This document shows, piece after piece, positions 46,608 to 55,748 of a stretch of DNA of 64,000 nucleotides. The first letter of the stretch is position 1; each line of letters begins with the position of its first letter. The stretch spans positions 1 through 64,000 of the forward strand of contig JAEFAI010000007.1 in NCBI GenBank assembly GCA_016291185.1, read 5' to 3'. The notes under the pieces were generated by a model. That model saw only the letters and a list, made by a program, of their open reading frames with translations, did not search any database and was not told the origin of the DNA. The translations under genes and the position numbers were made by a program. Source of the stretch: Bacteroidales bacterium (GTDB lineage: Bacteria > Bacteroidota > Bacteroidia > Bacteroidales > UBA932).

Positions 46608-48263
46608 CTACTCCGGCTTGTAGGAATCCTTCAGAGAGACGGTCTTGTTGAAGACGGCCTTCTCAGGCGTGGAATCCGAATCCTTGACGTAATAACCGGT
46701 GCGCTCGAACTGCACGGCGATCCCGGAGGCGTCGTCCAGCAGGGCGGGCTCCGCGAGACCGCGGCCCAGCACCAGGGATTCGGGGTTCAGATAATCCTTA
46801 TAATCCTTATCCTCAGGCACCTGACTCATGTCGGCCAGCGTGAAGAGACGGTCGTAGTTGCGCAGCTCGATCTCCTTCGCGTGGGCGCAGGAGACCCAGT
46901 GGATCGTGCCCTTGACGGAGCGCCACTGCCCGCCGCCCGGTTTGGTGGTCGGATCGTAGGAGCACTCCAGCTCGACGATGTTGCCGGCGGCGTCCTTGAC
47001 GACCTTCTCGCACTTGATGATATAGGTGTACTTTAGACGCACCTCACCGTCCGGCTTGAGGCGGAAGAACTTGTTCGGCGCATCCTCCATGAAGTCGGCG
47101 CGGTCGATCCACAGCTCGCCGGTGAAGGGAACCTTGCGGGTCGCGCCCTCCGGCTCGGCCGGGTTCAGCGGGCAGTCGAACCACTCCACGAGGCCTTCCG
47201 GCCAGTTGGTGATCTTCACCTTCAGCGGATCCTGCACCACCATATAGCGGTTAGCGCGGGCATTAAGGTCCTGGCGCACGCACCACTCCAGCAGCTGGAT
47301 GTCCATCAGCTGGTCGCGCTTGCTCACGCCGATCTTCTCGCAGAACATCTTGAGGGCGTCGGCGGTGTAGCCACGGCGGCGCACGCCGCAGAGCGTCGGC
47401 ATACGCGGATCATCCCAGCCGGACACGAGGCCCTTCTGCACGAGCTCGAGCAGCTTGCGCTTGCTCATCAGCGTGTAGGTCAGGTTGAGGCGGGCGAATT
47501 CGTATTGGTGGGACGGGTAGATCCCGAGCGTCTCGATGAACCAGTCGTAGAGCGGACGGTGCACGTCGAATTCGAGCGTGCAGATGGAGTGGGTGATGTG
47601 CTCGATGGAGTCGCACTGACCGTGCGTGAAGTCGTACATCGGGTAGATGCACCACTTGTCGCCGGTGCGGTGATGCGAGGCGTGCTTGATGCGGTACAGC
47701 AACGGGTCGCGCATCATCATGTTCGGGTGCGCCATGTCGATCTTGGCACGGAGCACCTTTTCGCCATCGGCGTATTTACCGTCGCGCATCTCGCGGAAGA
47801 GCTTCAGATTCTCCTCGACGCTGCGGTTGCGGTACGGACTTTCGATGCCCGGCTTGTCCACGGTGCCGCGACCCTTGGAGATTTCCTCCTGGGTCTGGTC
47901 ATCCACATACGCGAGACCGCGCTGGATGAGCTCCTCGGCCCACGCGTAGAGCTGGTCGAAGTAGTCGGAGGCATAGCACTCCTTCTCCCACTGGAAGCCC
48001 AGCCACTTGATGTCCTCCTTGATGGCGTCCACGTACTCGGTATCCTCCTTGACGGGGTTGGTGTCGTCGTAGCGGAGGTTGGTCTTGCCGCCATACTTCA
48101 TGGCAAGGCCGAAGTTGATGCAGAGGGATTTCGCGTGACCCAGGTGCAGGTAGCCGTTCGGCTCCGGCGGGAAGCGGGTCAGGATGGCCGGCACCTTGCC
48201 GGTCTTCAGGTCGTCTTCGATAATTTCCTCGAGGAAATTGAGTTTCTTCTCGTTCTCTTCCAT
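46608..48263 (-). CDS. glnS: Glutaminyl-tRNA synthetase
   Basis: The protein has 551 residues. The class I HIGH motif is PPEPNGYLHLGHAKS and the KMSKS-type motif is LMSKRKL; DDTNPVKEDTEYVDAIKEDI and the C-terminal anticodon-binding beta-barrels are also typical of GlnRS. It charges tRNA-Gln directly, so the organism need not use the amidotransferase route for Gln. The start at 48263 (MEENEKKLNF) was chosen because the open frame upstream runs into the structured leader. A TAATTTTG box lies about 110 bases upstream. Confidence 0.95.
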   Translation of the reverse strand: MEENEKKLNFLEEIIEDDLKTGKVPAILTRFPPEPNGYLHLGHAKSLCINFGLAMKYGGKTNLRYDDTNPVKEDTEYVDAIKEDIKWLGFQWEKECYASDYFDQLYAWAEELIQRGLAYVDDQTQEEISKGRGTVDKPGIESPYRNRSVEENLKLFREMRDGKYADGEKVLRAKIDMAHPNMMMRDPLLYRIKHASHHRTGDKWCIYPMYDFTHGQCDSIEHITHSICTLEFDVHRPLYDWFIETLGIYPSHQYEFARLNLTYTLMSKRKLLELVQKGLVSGWDDPRMPTLCGVRRRGYTADALKMFCEKIGVSKRDQLMDIQLLEWCVRQDLNARANRYMVVQDPLKVKITNWPEGLVEWFDCPLNPAEPEGATRKVPFTGELWIDRADFMEDAPNKFFRLKPDGEVRLKYTYIIKCEKVVKDAAGNIVELECSYDPTTKPGGGQWRSVKGTIHWVSCAHAKEIELRNYDRLFTLADMSQVPEDKDYKDYLNPESLVLGRGLAEPALLDDASGIAVQFERTGYYVKDSDSTPEKAVFNKTVSLKDSYKPE

Positions 48264-48372
48264 ATAATTGCTATTGCCGCCGGACAGCAGGTGCCGTACC
48301 TTCTCCCTGTTGCTTCGCAACCCTACCCGGGAAAACGGTCGAAGTTGCGGCAGCCTACTGTCCGGTAAAATC
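48264..48372 (-). other. Structured RNA leader of unknown class before glnS
   Basis: A rod-like fold closes with CCGGACAG (48280-48287) and CTGTCCGG (48358-48365), then AGG/CCT and TGCCG/CGGCA after one mismatch and one bulge, 16 bp in all. Inside are CTTC/GAAG, TCCC/GGGA and a GTTGC/GCAAC hairpin at 48309-48321. It lies between the TAATTTTG box and the glnS start. It lacks T-box and SRP RNA signatures. It could be a regulatory leader or a separate small RNA on either strand. Confidence 0.45.
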
Positions 48373-48375
48373 GTG

Positions 48376-48383
48376 CAAAATTA
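48376..48383 (-). promoter_or_regulatory. -7 box TAATTTTG for glnS
   Basis: Exact consensus match; transcription from here gives a leader of about 109 bases. Confidence 0.65.
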
Positions 48384-48395
48384 CGAATAAATCCG

Positions 48396-48403
48396 TAAAT
48401 TTG
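48396..48403 (+). promoter_or_regulatory. -7 box TAAATTTG for yicC
   Basis: Exact consensus match, 23 bases before the ATG at 48427; divergent from the glnS promoter. Confidence 0.7.
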
Positions 48404-48426
48404 CGAAGCAAAAAAGAAACCTGTAG

Positions 48427-49302
48427 ATGATTAAATCCATGACCGGCTACGGCAAAGGTATTGCCGAGCTCTCCACCGGGCGCCTCACGCTCGAAATTCG
48501 CACCCTGAACGGCAAAAGCTGCGACATCAATATCAAATCCTCCCTCCTGCCCAAGGACAAAGAGCTGGAAGTACGTAAAACCCTCTCCGACACGCTTCAG
48601 CGTGGCACGGTGGACCTCCTGCTGAGCTTCGAGCCGAAGGCCGGAGCCGCGGCGCGTCAGATCGACGCCGCTCTGGTGGAGAACTACTTCCGCCAGATCC
48701 ACGCCATCGGCTGCAAGGTCGGCATCGCGATGCCGAAGGAGGAGTACCTGGAGGCGATCCTTCGCTTTCCGGACGTCTTCGAGGGCGGCAAGCAAGAGAC
48801 CATCCCCGAGGAGGAATGGCCAAAGGTCGCCGCGGCGCTGCAGGAGGCCCTGACGGCGCTGGATGCCTTCCGCAGCCGCGAAGGCGCTGCGCTCTATGCC
48901 GATGTGACCGGCCGCGTGAAGACCATCCTCGGCCTTTACGACGAGGTCGAGAGCCACGAGGCCGAGCGCCTGCAGACGGTGCGCGAGCGCATCCTCAAGG
49001 CGGCCGAAGAACTGCAGGTCAAGCTGGACAAGGAGCGCTTCGAGCAGGAGATGATCTTCTATCTGGAGAAGCTGGACATCAACGAAGAGAAGGTCCGCCT
49101 GCGCCAGCACTGCAAATATTTCATGGACACGATCGACGGCGAGCCCTGCCCGGGCAAGAAACTCGGCTTCATCATCCAGGAAATGGGCCGGGAGATCAAC
49201 ACTACCGGCTCAAAAGCCAACCACGCGGAAATCCAGAAGCTCGTCGTCAAGATGAAAGACGAGCTCGAGAAAATCCGCGAGCAGTCGATGAATATCTTAT
49301 AG
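48427..49302 (+). CDS. yicC: YicC-family endoribonuclease
   Basis: The protein has 291 residues, starting MIKSMTGYGKGIAEL and containing LEIRTLNGKSCDINIKSS in the N-terminal domain. It ends with the most conserved block of the family, GFIIQEMGREINTTGSKAN followed by HAEIQKLVVKMKDELEKIREQ. YicC proteins are RNA clamps/RNases implicated in small-RNA turnover. In many bacteria gmk follows; here the next gene is on the other strand, so yicC is monocistronic. The promoter leaves a 20-base leader. Confidence 0.92.
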   Translation: MIKSMTGYGKGIAELSTGRLTLEIRTLNGKSCDINIKSSLLPKDKELEVRKTLSDTLQRGTVDLLLSFEPKAGAAARQIDAALVENYFRQIHAIGCKVGIAMPKEEYLEAILRFPDVFEGGKQETIPEEEWPKVAAALQEALTALDAFRSREGAALYADVTGRVKTILGLYDEVESHEAERLQTVRERILKAAEELQVKLDKERFEQEMIFYLEKLDINEEKVRLRQHCKYFMDTIDGEPCPGKKLGFIIQEMGREINTTGSKANHAEIQKLVVKMKDELEKIREQSMNIL

Positions 49303-49310
49303 TCAGAATA

Positions 49311-49817
49311 CTACTCCTCGATCTCGAGTACCGGGATCGTCTTGGGAGCGGGAGCAGGGGCGGCCTTCTGGGGCCGTCCCGCTGTTTTTGCGGAAGCCGG
49401 GACAGGCTCCGGCCGAGTCACCATCGTATTCACGAGCTGGTTGTACTCCTGCTCCGTGATCATCTTGAAGGAGCCGTTGATCTGCGCGCCCATCTCCACC
49501 TGGATACGGCGGACGTGGATGTTGCCGTTGACCACGGAAGAGCTCTTGAGCGAAAGCGTGTCGCTGACGAACACGTCTCCGTCCATCTTGCCCCAAAAAT
49601 CAACCGTCGTTCCGAAGAGCTTGCCGGAGAGGCGGGCGGACTCGCCCACGACCACCTTCCCTTCGGAGAAGAGGGAACCATCCACCTGACCATCCACACG
49701 GATGTCGGTAGATGAACTCAGATCGCCGCGGATGGCCGCACCCTGGGAGATACGGCTGACATCGTTCACGTTCTGTTCTACTGTCTTGACAGGCTTGTTG
49801 TTCGGACTGAAATTCAT
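49311..49817 (-). CDS. Bactofilin
   Basis: The protein has 168 residues with a central bactofilin beta-helix (about 25-125) built of short repeats such as IRGDLSSSTDIRVDGQVDG, GKVVVGESARLSG, VDFWGKMDGDVFVSDTLSL and VNGNIHVRRIQVEMGAQING. The C-terminal tail is Ala/Pro/Lys-rich. Bactofilins polymerise without nucleotides into filaments at the membrane and organise cell shape and peptidoglycan enzymes. It starts 12 bases after secA and is probably co-transcribed with it. Confidence 0.92.
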   Translation of the reverse strand: MNFSPNNKPVKTVEQNVNDVSRISQGAAIRGDLSSSTDIRVDGQVDGSLFSEGKVVVGESARLSGKLFGTTVDFWGKMDGDVFVSDTLSLKSSSVVNGNIHVRRIQVEMGAQINGSFKMITEQEYNQLVNTMVTRPEPVPASAKTAGRPQKAAPAPAPKTIPVLEIEE

Positions 49818-49829
49818 GGCTATGTAGTT

Positions 49830-52800
49830 TTAGACCAGGCCTTTGCCGTGGCATTGTTTATACTTCTTTCCGCTGCCGCACGGGCAGGGATCGTTGCGGC
49901 CCACCTGCTTGTCCACCTTGACCGGGGCATTCGCCTTCTGCTCGCCGTTGGTGCTCAGGTCGCTGTGGCGGGCCTGGAAGCGGGACATGTCGGTCTGCGG
50001 ACGGACAGCACGCTGCGGCTGCTGCGGGCGGTCCTGGAGCGGCACGAAGGCCTTGAAGAGGAAGGACAGGACGTCCTGGTTGAGCGTCTCGAGCATCGAG
50101 GCGAAGAGGTTGTAACTCTCCAGCTTATAGACCACCACCGGATCCTTCTGCTCATAAGAAGCATTCTGGACGCTCTGCTTGAGGTCATCCATCTCGCGAA
50201 GGTGCTCCTTCCAGTGCTCGTCGATCTGATAGAGGATGATGTTCTTGCTCAGGGTCTTGGCGATCTCGCGGCCCTCGGAATTATAGGCGCGCTCGAGGTT
50301 GACCGAGAGGGTCATCTGCTTGCGGCCGTCGGAGATAGGGATGGCGATGTTCTGATACATCGTGCCCTGCTTCTCAAAGACATCCTTGATAATCGGGTAG
50401 AGACGCTCCACGAGCGCATCCATCCTGCGGCGGTACACCGCCTGCATATGCTCAACGATGCGGTCTTCGATCTCGGCGGGCTTCGCCTTCTCGTAAGTGG
50501 CCTCGTCCAGACCGGAATCGATGGAGAGCTGGGCCATCAGCGAGACCTCGAACTCCTCGAACGGCAGGCCCTTGCAGCGGTCCACGAAGAGCGCAGCAGT
50601 GTCCTTCATCATATTCTGGAGGTCGATCTCGATCTTCTCGCCGCTGATGGCGTTGCGCCGGCGGGAGTAGATCGCTTCACGCTGATAGTTCATCACGTCG
50701 TCGTATTCGAGCAGGCGCTTACGGATGCCGAAGTTGTTCTCCTCGACCTTCTTCTGCGCATTCTCGATGGCGTTGGAGAGCATCTTGCTCTCGAGGGCCT
50801 CGTCGTCCGCCATACCCATCTTGTCAACCATGCTGGCGATACGCTCAGAACCGAACAGTCGCATCAGCTTGTCTTCCAGGGAAATGTAGAACGTGGACGA
50901 ACCCGGGTCGCCCTGACGGCCGGCACGGCCGCGCAGCTGGCGGTCAACGCGGCGGGAATCGTGGCGCTCGGTGCCGATGATCGCGAGGCCGCCTGCGGCC
51001 TTCACGTCGTCGGAGAGCTTGATATCCGTACCACGGCCTGCCATGTTCGTGGCAATGGTCACGGCCGAGGTCTGGCCCGCCTGGGCCACGATCTCAGCCT
51101 CGCGGGCGTGCTCCTTGGCGTTCAGCACGTTGTGGCGGATGCCGCGCATCCGGAGCATGCGGCTCAGGAGCTCGGAGGTTTCGACGTCCGTCGTACCGAC
51201 GAGCACCGGACGGCCTGCGTTCGACAGGTCCACAATGCGGTCGATGACGGCCGCATATTTTGCTTTCTTGGTCTTATAAATCAAGTCGTTCTGGTCGTCG
51301 CGAATCACCGGGCGGTTGGTCGGGATGACCATCACATCCAGCTTGTAGATGCTCCAGAATTCGCCCGCCTCGGTCTCGGCCGTACCGGTCATACCGGCGA
51401 GCTTGTGGTACATACGGAAGTAGTTCTGCAGGGTGATCGTCGCGAAGGTCTGCGTGGCGCCTTCGACCTTGACGTTCTCCTTGGCCTCGACGGCCTGGTG
51501 CAGACCGTCACTCCAGCGGCGGCCCTCCATGATACGGCCCGTGGACTCGTCCACGATCTTGATCTTGCCGTCCATGATCACGTAGTCCACGTCCTTCTCG
51601 AACATGGTGTAAGCCTTCAGGAGCTGGATGACCGTGTGCACGCGCTCGCTCTTGGTGGAGAAGTCCGCCATGAGCTCGTCCTTCTTCTGCTGCTTCTCCA
51701 GCAGCGTCTGGTCGGAGTGTTCGATCTCCGCCATGCGGGAACCCACGTCCGGCAGGACGAAGAAGTCGTCCTCGCCCACGCTCTTCGCCAGCACCTCGTG
51801 GCCCTTGTCGGTCATATCCACGGAGTGCAGCTGCTCGTTGATCACGAAATACAACGGATCCGTGACCACGGGCATCTCCTTCTCGTTGTCCTGCATGTAG
51901 TAGTTCTCCGCCTTCTGGAGGAGCACCTTCATACCCGGTTCGGAGAGGAACTTGATGAGCGGCTGGTATTTCGGCAGACCCTTGTGGGCCCGCAGGAGGA
52001 GCTTGCCGCCCTCGGCCTCGTCGCCCTCGGCGATCTTCTTCTTGGCCTCGTTGAGCACCTGGTTCACCAGGGTGCGCTGCGTCTGATAGAGCCGCTCCAC
52101 GTAGGGACGGAACTCCATGAACTGCGCCTCGTCGGCCTCGTTGCGCGTGATCGGACCGGAGATGATGAGCGGGGTACGCGCATCGTCGATGAGCACGGAG
52201 TCCACCTCATCCACGATGGCGAAATGGTGCTTGCGCTGCACCAGGTCATCCTGGCTGATGGCCATGTTGTCACGCAGGTAGTCGAAACCGAATTCGTTGT
52301 TCGTACCGAAGGTAATATCGCACTCGTAGGCCTTGCGGCGCGGGTCGGAGTTGGGCTGATGCTTGTCGATACAGTCCACGGACAGGCCGTGGAACATATA
52401 CAGCGGCCCCATCCACTCGGAGTCACGCTTGGACAGATAATCATTGACGGTCACCATGTGCACGCCTTTGCCCGCAAGGGCATTCAGGAACACCGGCAGG
52501 GTCGCCACGAGGGTCTTGCCCTCGCCCGTCGCCATCTCCGCGATCTTGCCCTGATGCAGGGCGATGCCGCCGATGAGCTGGACGTCGTAGTGGACCATGT
52601 CCCAGGTGATCTCGTTACCGCCGGCGAGCCAGTGGTTGCGGAAGATCGCCTTGTCGCCTTCGATGTCCACGAAGTCGTGGTTCACCGACAGGTCGCGGTC
52701 GAACTGCGTCGCGTTGACCGTGATGGTCTCGTGCTCCTTGAAGCGACGCGCCGTACTCTTCACGATGGCAAAAGCCTCCGGGAGAATCTCGTCGAGCGCC

Positions 52801-53105
52801 TTCTCGATGGCCTCGTCCTCGTCCTTGACAAGCTTGTCAGACTCGCTGGCCAGCCGTTCCTTCTCGGAAATGGGAATATCTTGATCCAGTTCTTGTTTAA
52901 TCTCGTTGATGCGGTCCTCGAAAGGCTTCTCCACTTCGCGCAGCTGAGCGCGCAGCGCCGCGGAGCGGGCGCGGATGTCGTCGTCGGAGAGAGCGTCGAT
53001 TTCCGGATAGACGGCGAGGATCTTGTCCAGGATGGGCTTCACGGCTTTGTAGTCGCGTTCCGACTTCGAACCGAAGATCTTGCCGATGACAGATGCAAAT
53101 GACAT
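49830..53105 (-). CDS. secA: Protein translocase ATPase SecA
   Basis: The protein has 1091 residues, longer than the 901 of E. coli and as usual in Bacteroidota because of insertions. Motifs are [16 protein letters not shown] (Walker A), [47 protein letters not shown] and [11 protein letters not shown], with a C-terminal zinc SEC-C motif [13 protein letters not shown]. It drives preprotein export through SecYEG. It is led by a TAACTTTG promoter with a dyad over its upstream part and is followed by the bactofilin gene. Confidence 0.97.
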   Translation of the reverse strand: MSFASVIGKIFGSKSERDYKAVKPILDKILAVYPEIDALSDDDIRARSAALRAQLREVEKPFEDRINEIKQELDQDIPISEKERLASESDKLVKDEDEAIEKALDEILPEAFAIVKSTARRFKEHETITVNATQFDRDLSVNHDFVDIEGDKAIFRNHWLAGGNEITWDMVHYDVQLIGGIALHQGKIAEMATGEGKTLVATLPVFLNALAGKGVHMVTVNDYLSKRDSEWMGPLYMFHGLSVDCIDKHQPNSDPRRKAYECDITFGTNNEFGFDYLRDNMAISQDDLVQRKHHFAIVDEVDSVLIDDARTPLIISGPITRNEADEAQFMEFRPYVERLYQTQRTLVNQVLNEAKKKIAEGDEAEGGKLLLRAHKGLPKYQPLIKFLSEPGMKVLLQKAENYYMQDNEKEMPVVTDPLYFVINEQLHSVDMTDKGHEVLAKSVGEDDFFVLPDVGSRMAEIEHSDQTLLEKQQKKDELMADFSTKSERVHTVIQLLKAYTMFEKDVDYVIMDGKIKIVDESTGRIMEGRRWSDGLHQAVEAKENVKVEGATQTFATITLQNYFRMYHKLAGMTGTAETEAGEFWSIYKLDVMVIPTNRPVIRDDQNDLIYKTKKAKYAAVIDRIVDLSNAGRPVLVGTTDVETSELLSRMLRMRGIRHNVLNAKEHAREAEIVAQAGQTSAVTIATNMAGRGTDIKLSDDVKAAGGLAIIGTERHDSRRVDRQLRGRAGRQGDPGSSTFYISLEDKLMRLFGSERIASMVDKMGMADDEALESKMLSNAIENAQKKVEENNFGIRKRLLEYDDVMNYQREAIYSRRRNAISGEKIEIDLQNMMKDTAALFVDRCKGLPFEEFEVSLMAQLSIDSGLDEATYEKAKPAEIEDRIVEHMQAVYRRRMDALVERLYPIIKDVFEKQGTMYQNIAIPISDGRKQMTLSVNLERAYNSEGREIAKTLSKNIILYQIDEHWKEHLREMDDLKQSVQNASYEQKDPVVVYKLESYNLFASMLETLNQDVLSFLFKAFVPLQDRPQQPQRAVRPQTDMSRFQARHSDLSTNGEQKANAPVKVDKQVGRNDPCPCGSGKKYKQCHGKGLV

Positions 53106-53163
53106 TTTGACAGTATTATTCGTTTTCTGTGTGCATATACGTACGCGCAGGCGCGTAATCGTA

Positions 53164-53171
53164 CAAAGTTA
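53164..53171 (-). promoter_or_regulatory. -7 box TAACTTTG for secA
   Basis: Exact consensus match, 58 bases before the secA ATG. Confidence 0.65.
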
Positions 53172-53200
53172 GCGCATTTACAGCAACTTTGCAAATGCGC
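53172..53200. promoter_or_regulatory. Dyad abutting the secA -7 box, possible operator
   Basis: GCGCATTT (53172-53179) and AAATGCGC (53193-53200) form a perfect 8-bp inverted repeat with 13 bases between. It lies directly upstream of the -7 box on the minus strand, covering the -15 to -43 region where the -33 element should be. The right half contains TTTG-like sequence. It could be an operator or a chance palindrome. Confidence 0.4.
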
Positions 53201-53248
53201 TCCCTCTTCTGCAAAAACCACACCTGACAGGTGCGTATCTCCAGGACA

Positions 53249-55678
53249 CTACTTAATGACGATGTTGGTCCGGACGGTGGCGTAGGGCGAACTGACGCTC
53301 AGCGTGGCAATGCCCGCCTGACCGCGCAGGGAGCGGACGACCGCCAGCGCCTTGCCGCTGAAGAGGGCTTTTTCGTCGCCCTTCAGCGAGAGCGTATCGG
53401 CGGCGTTGCCGTTGTCCACGCCCACCAGCTCTCCCGCACCGTCCACGCTGAAGCACAGCAGGTCGGAGGCATCCGGCACCACGCGTCCGTCGGCGTCCAG
53501 CGCCTCCACGGTCACGTAGGCGAGATCATAGCCGTCGGCGGCAAGGGTCGTCCGGTCGGGCGTCAGGCGCAGCGTAACGGGAGCACCCGATGTGTAGCGC
53601 GCCTCGCGGGCCACCTCCTTGCCATTCCGGTAGGATACCGCCTCGATTCGCCCGGGCTCGAACGGGACGTCCAGCCACTCCGCGTGGAGCTGCGTGTGCG
53701 TCTTCGCCCGCCGGCCCTGGGATACGCCGTTCAGGAAGAGCTCCACCTCGTCGGCGTTGTTGTAGTACGCCCAGACATCCACGCTCTGAGCGGGCTTCCA
53801 GTTCCAGTGCGGGAAGAGGTGCAGCACCGTCTTGTCCGTCCACTCGGACTGATACATCCAGTACGCATCTTTCGGGAACCCGGCCAGGTCCACGACGCCA
53901 AAGTACGAGCTGCGTGACGGCCATCCGTAAGGCGTCGGCTCACCCAGATAGTCGAATCCCGTCCAGATAAAGGTGCCCGCGATGAAGTCGCGGTCGCGCA
54001 CAGCGATCCAGGCTTCCTCGTGATAATTCGCCCATGGGGCGCAGCAAGCGTCGTAGGCCGTGACCTGGTGATTCCAGTCTACCTCGTCCTCGGCGGTGTA
54101 CTGCCAGCCGCGGCTCGGCAGCTTCTTGCGGTCGGTCGAAGGTTGGAAATACATCCCCCGGCTGTTCAGCGAGGAAACAGTCTCGGAGCCGATCAGCGGC
54201 TTGTCCGGGAACCAGGCGCGGCAGGAATCGTACAGATGCGGATGGTAGTTGAATCCATAGACGTCCAGCGCGCCGCTGCGCAGCAGGTTATTGCCCGGCC
54301 AGACGCCGTTGCAGCCGGCCGTGATGGCGCGGGTGGTATCCAGGTCGCGGATGAGCTGCGCCATGTGGCGCGTGAGTTCGACGTTCGCCTCCGGCTCGTC
54401 GAAGGGCGAATCGCTCTGCTCGATGATCTCGTTGCCGATGCTCCACATCACCACCGAGGGGTGGTTGCGGTCACGGCGCACGAAGTCCTGCATGTCGCGA
54501 ACGTGCCATTCGTCGAAAAAGCGGGAGTAGTCGTAGCGGGTTTTGGGCTTGCGCCACATGTCCATCGCCTCGTCCATGACCAGCAGGCCCCGCTCGTCGC
54601 AGAGCTCAAGCAGCTCCCGGGCAGGCGGGTTGTGGGAAGTGCGGATGGCGTTCACGCCCATGTCCTGCAGGATCTGCAGCTCGCGCTCCAAGGCGCGGCG
54701 GTGCACAGCGGTGCCGAGACAACCCATGTCGTGGTGCAGGCAGACGCCCCGCAACTTGAGCGGCCGGCCGTTCAGGAAGAAGCCCCGGTCAGCGTCCCAG
54801 TCCGTTGTTCGGACGCCGAAACGGACGGCGTAGTTATCCTCCTGCCCTGCCGCGGACACCTTCACGTGCGCGGTATATAAATAGGGATCATCTACGTCCC
54901 AGCGTCGGGGCGTCTTGAGCTCCAGGCGCGTCTCGAAGACCGGCGCGCCAAGCGCGGAAGTTCTTGCCACCGTGCGCCCACGCGCGTCTGCGATCCGGAT
55001 ATCGTACTGCAGGTCCTGCCCAGGCGCACTGCCCTCGGTCTCGACGGTCAGCACCACGGTGGCCCGCTCGTCCGAGACATTCGTCGTGCGCACATAGACC
55101 CCGTCATAGGCCACGTGGAGCGGGTCGCAGACGACCAGCCGCACGGGGCGGTAGATACCGCAGCCGGCGTACCAGCGAGAGTTGGGCTGCTCGGCGTTGT
55201 CGCAGCGGACCGCAATCACGTTATCGCCCGGCTGCAGGCAAGCGGTAATATCATAAGAAAAGGAACTATAGCCGTACGGACGCGTGCCCAGGGCCAGCCC
55301 GTTCACATAGACGGTGCTGTTCATGAACACGCCGTCGAATTCCACGCGGACGCATTTGACAGCCCGGCCGTCAGGACCGAAGACGCCTGTAGGCGCCTCG
55401 AAATGCTTTCGGTACCAGCCAACCCCGCCCGGCAACGCACCGCCTCCGGGGGTGGAAGGGTTGTCCGCGGAGAATTCCCCTTCGATGCTCCAGTCGTGGG
55501 GCAGGTGCAGCGCACGCCAGGCGCCGTCGTCGAAGGCGCTCTGTGCGTAGGCCGGCTCGTCGCCGAGGGTGAATTTCCAGTCGAAATTGAAATCTTCGCC
55601 GCGCTGCAGGGTCCCGGTGTCGGCAAGGCAACCGGCCAGCAGGAGCAGCGGCAACAAGGTTATCAGCAAGCGTTTCAT
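53249..55678 (-). CDS. GH2 family beta-galactosidase-like lipoprotein
   Basis: The protein has 809 residues with a lipobox LLAGC (Cys17), so it is a membrane-anchored exported enzyme. GH2 domains follow in order: jelly-roll (LHLPHDWSIEGEF), immunoglobulin-like, and the TIM barrel with RTSHNPPARELLELCDERG, acid/base Glu417 in WSIGNEIIEQS and nucleophile Glu499 in LIGSETVSS. A C-terminal Ig-like part ends the chain. Beta-galactosidase is most likely; other GH2 activities are possible. Its promoter box lies 5 bases before the ATG, next to the terminator of the xylose operon. Confidence 0.9.
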   Translation of the reverse strand: MKRLLITLLPLLLLAGCLADTGTLQRGEDFNFDWKFTLGDEPAYAQSAFDDGAWRALHLPHDWSIEGEFSADNPSTPGGGALPGGVGWYRKHFEAPTGVFGPDGRAVKCVRVEFDGVFMNSTVYVNGLALGTRPYGYSSFSYDITACLQPGDNVIAVRCDNAEQPNSRWYAGCGIYRPVRLVVCDPLHVAYDGVYVRTTNVSDERATVVLTVETEGSAPGQDLQYDIRIADARGRTVARTSALGAPVFETRLELKTPRRWDVDDPYLYTAHVKVSAAGQEDNYAVRFGVRTTDWDADRGFFLNGRPLKLRGVCLHHDMGCLGTAVHRRALERELQILQDMGVNAIRTSHNPPARELLELCDERGLLVMDEAMDMWRKPKTRYDYSRFFDEWHVRDMQDFVRRDRNHPSVVMWSIGNEIIEQSDSPFDEPEANVELTRHMAQLIRDLDTTRAITAGCNGVWPGNNLLRSGALDVYGFNYHPHLYDSCRAWFPDKPLIGSETVSSLNSRGMYFQPSTDRKKLPSRGWQYTAEDEVDWNHQVTAYDACCAPWANYHEEAWIAVRDRDFIAGTFIWTGFDYLGEPTPYGWPSRSSYFGVVDLAGFPKDAYWMYQSEWTDKTVLHLFPHWNWKPAQSVDVWAYYNNADEVELFLNGVSQGRRAKTHTQLHAEWLDVPFEPGRIEAVSYRNGKEVAREARYTSGAPVTLRLTPDRTTLAADGYDLAYVTVEALDADGRVVPDASDLLCFSVDGAGELVGVDNGNAADTLSLKGDEKALFSGKALAVVRSLRGQAGIATLSVSSPYATVRTNIVIK

Positions 55679-55683
55679 AAATG

Positions 55684-55691
55684 CAAAGATA
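55684..55691 (-). promoter_or_regulatory. -7 box TATCTTTG for the GH2 gene
   Basis: Exact consensus match; only 5 bases separate it from the ATG at 55678. Confidence 0.65.
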
Positions 55692-55727
55692 ACAAAAAAC
55701 CGGCCGGATGAAGTATCCGGCCGGTTT
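55692..55727 (-). terminator. Terminator of the xylose operon
   Basis: A perfect 13-bp stem AAACCGGCCGGAT/ATCCGGCCGGTTT (55697-55709, 55715-55727) with a 5-base loop. On the minus strand it is followed by TTTTTTGTT and then at once by the GH2 promoter. Confidence 0.9.
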
Positions 55728-55748
55728 TCACTTGAAGGTTCAGCAAAA

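Noticed and set aside
48280..48365. SRP (4.5S) RNA in the structure before glnS
   Set aside because: The rod shape and size fit, but the GGAA-type apical loop and the AGCAGC-side symmetric loop are absent on both strands.
49848..53102. Very long open frame (over 1000 codons) antisense to secA; similar ones antisense to gyrB (24606-26660), glmM/namZ (11607-14219) and the acyl-CoA ligase (7385-9064)
   Set aside because: They mirror GC-rich codon use of the real genes on the other strand, have no recognisable domains, and the sense genes are unmistakable.
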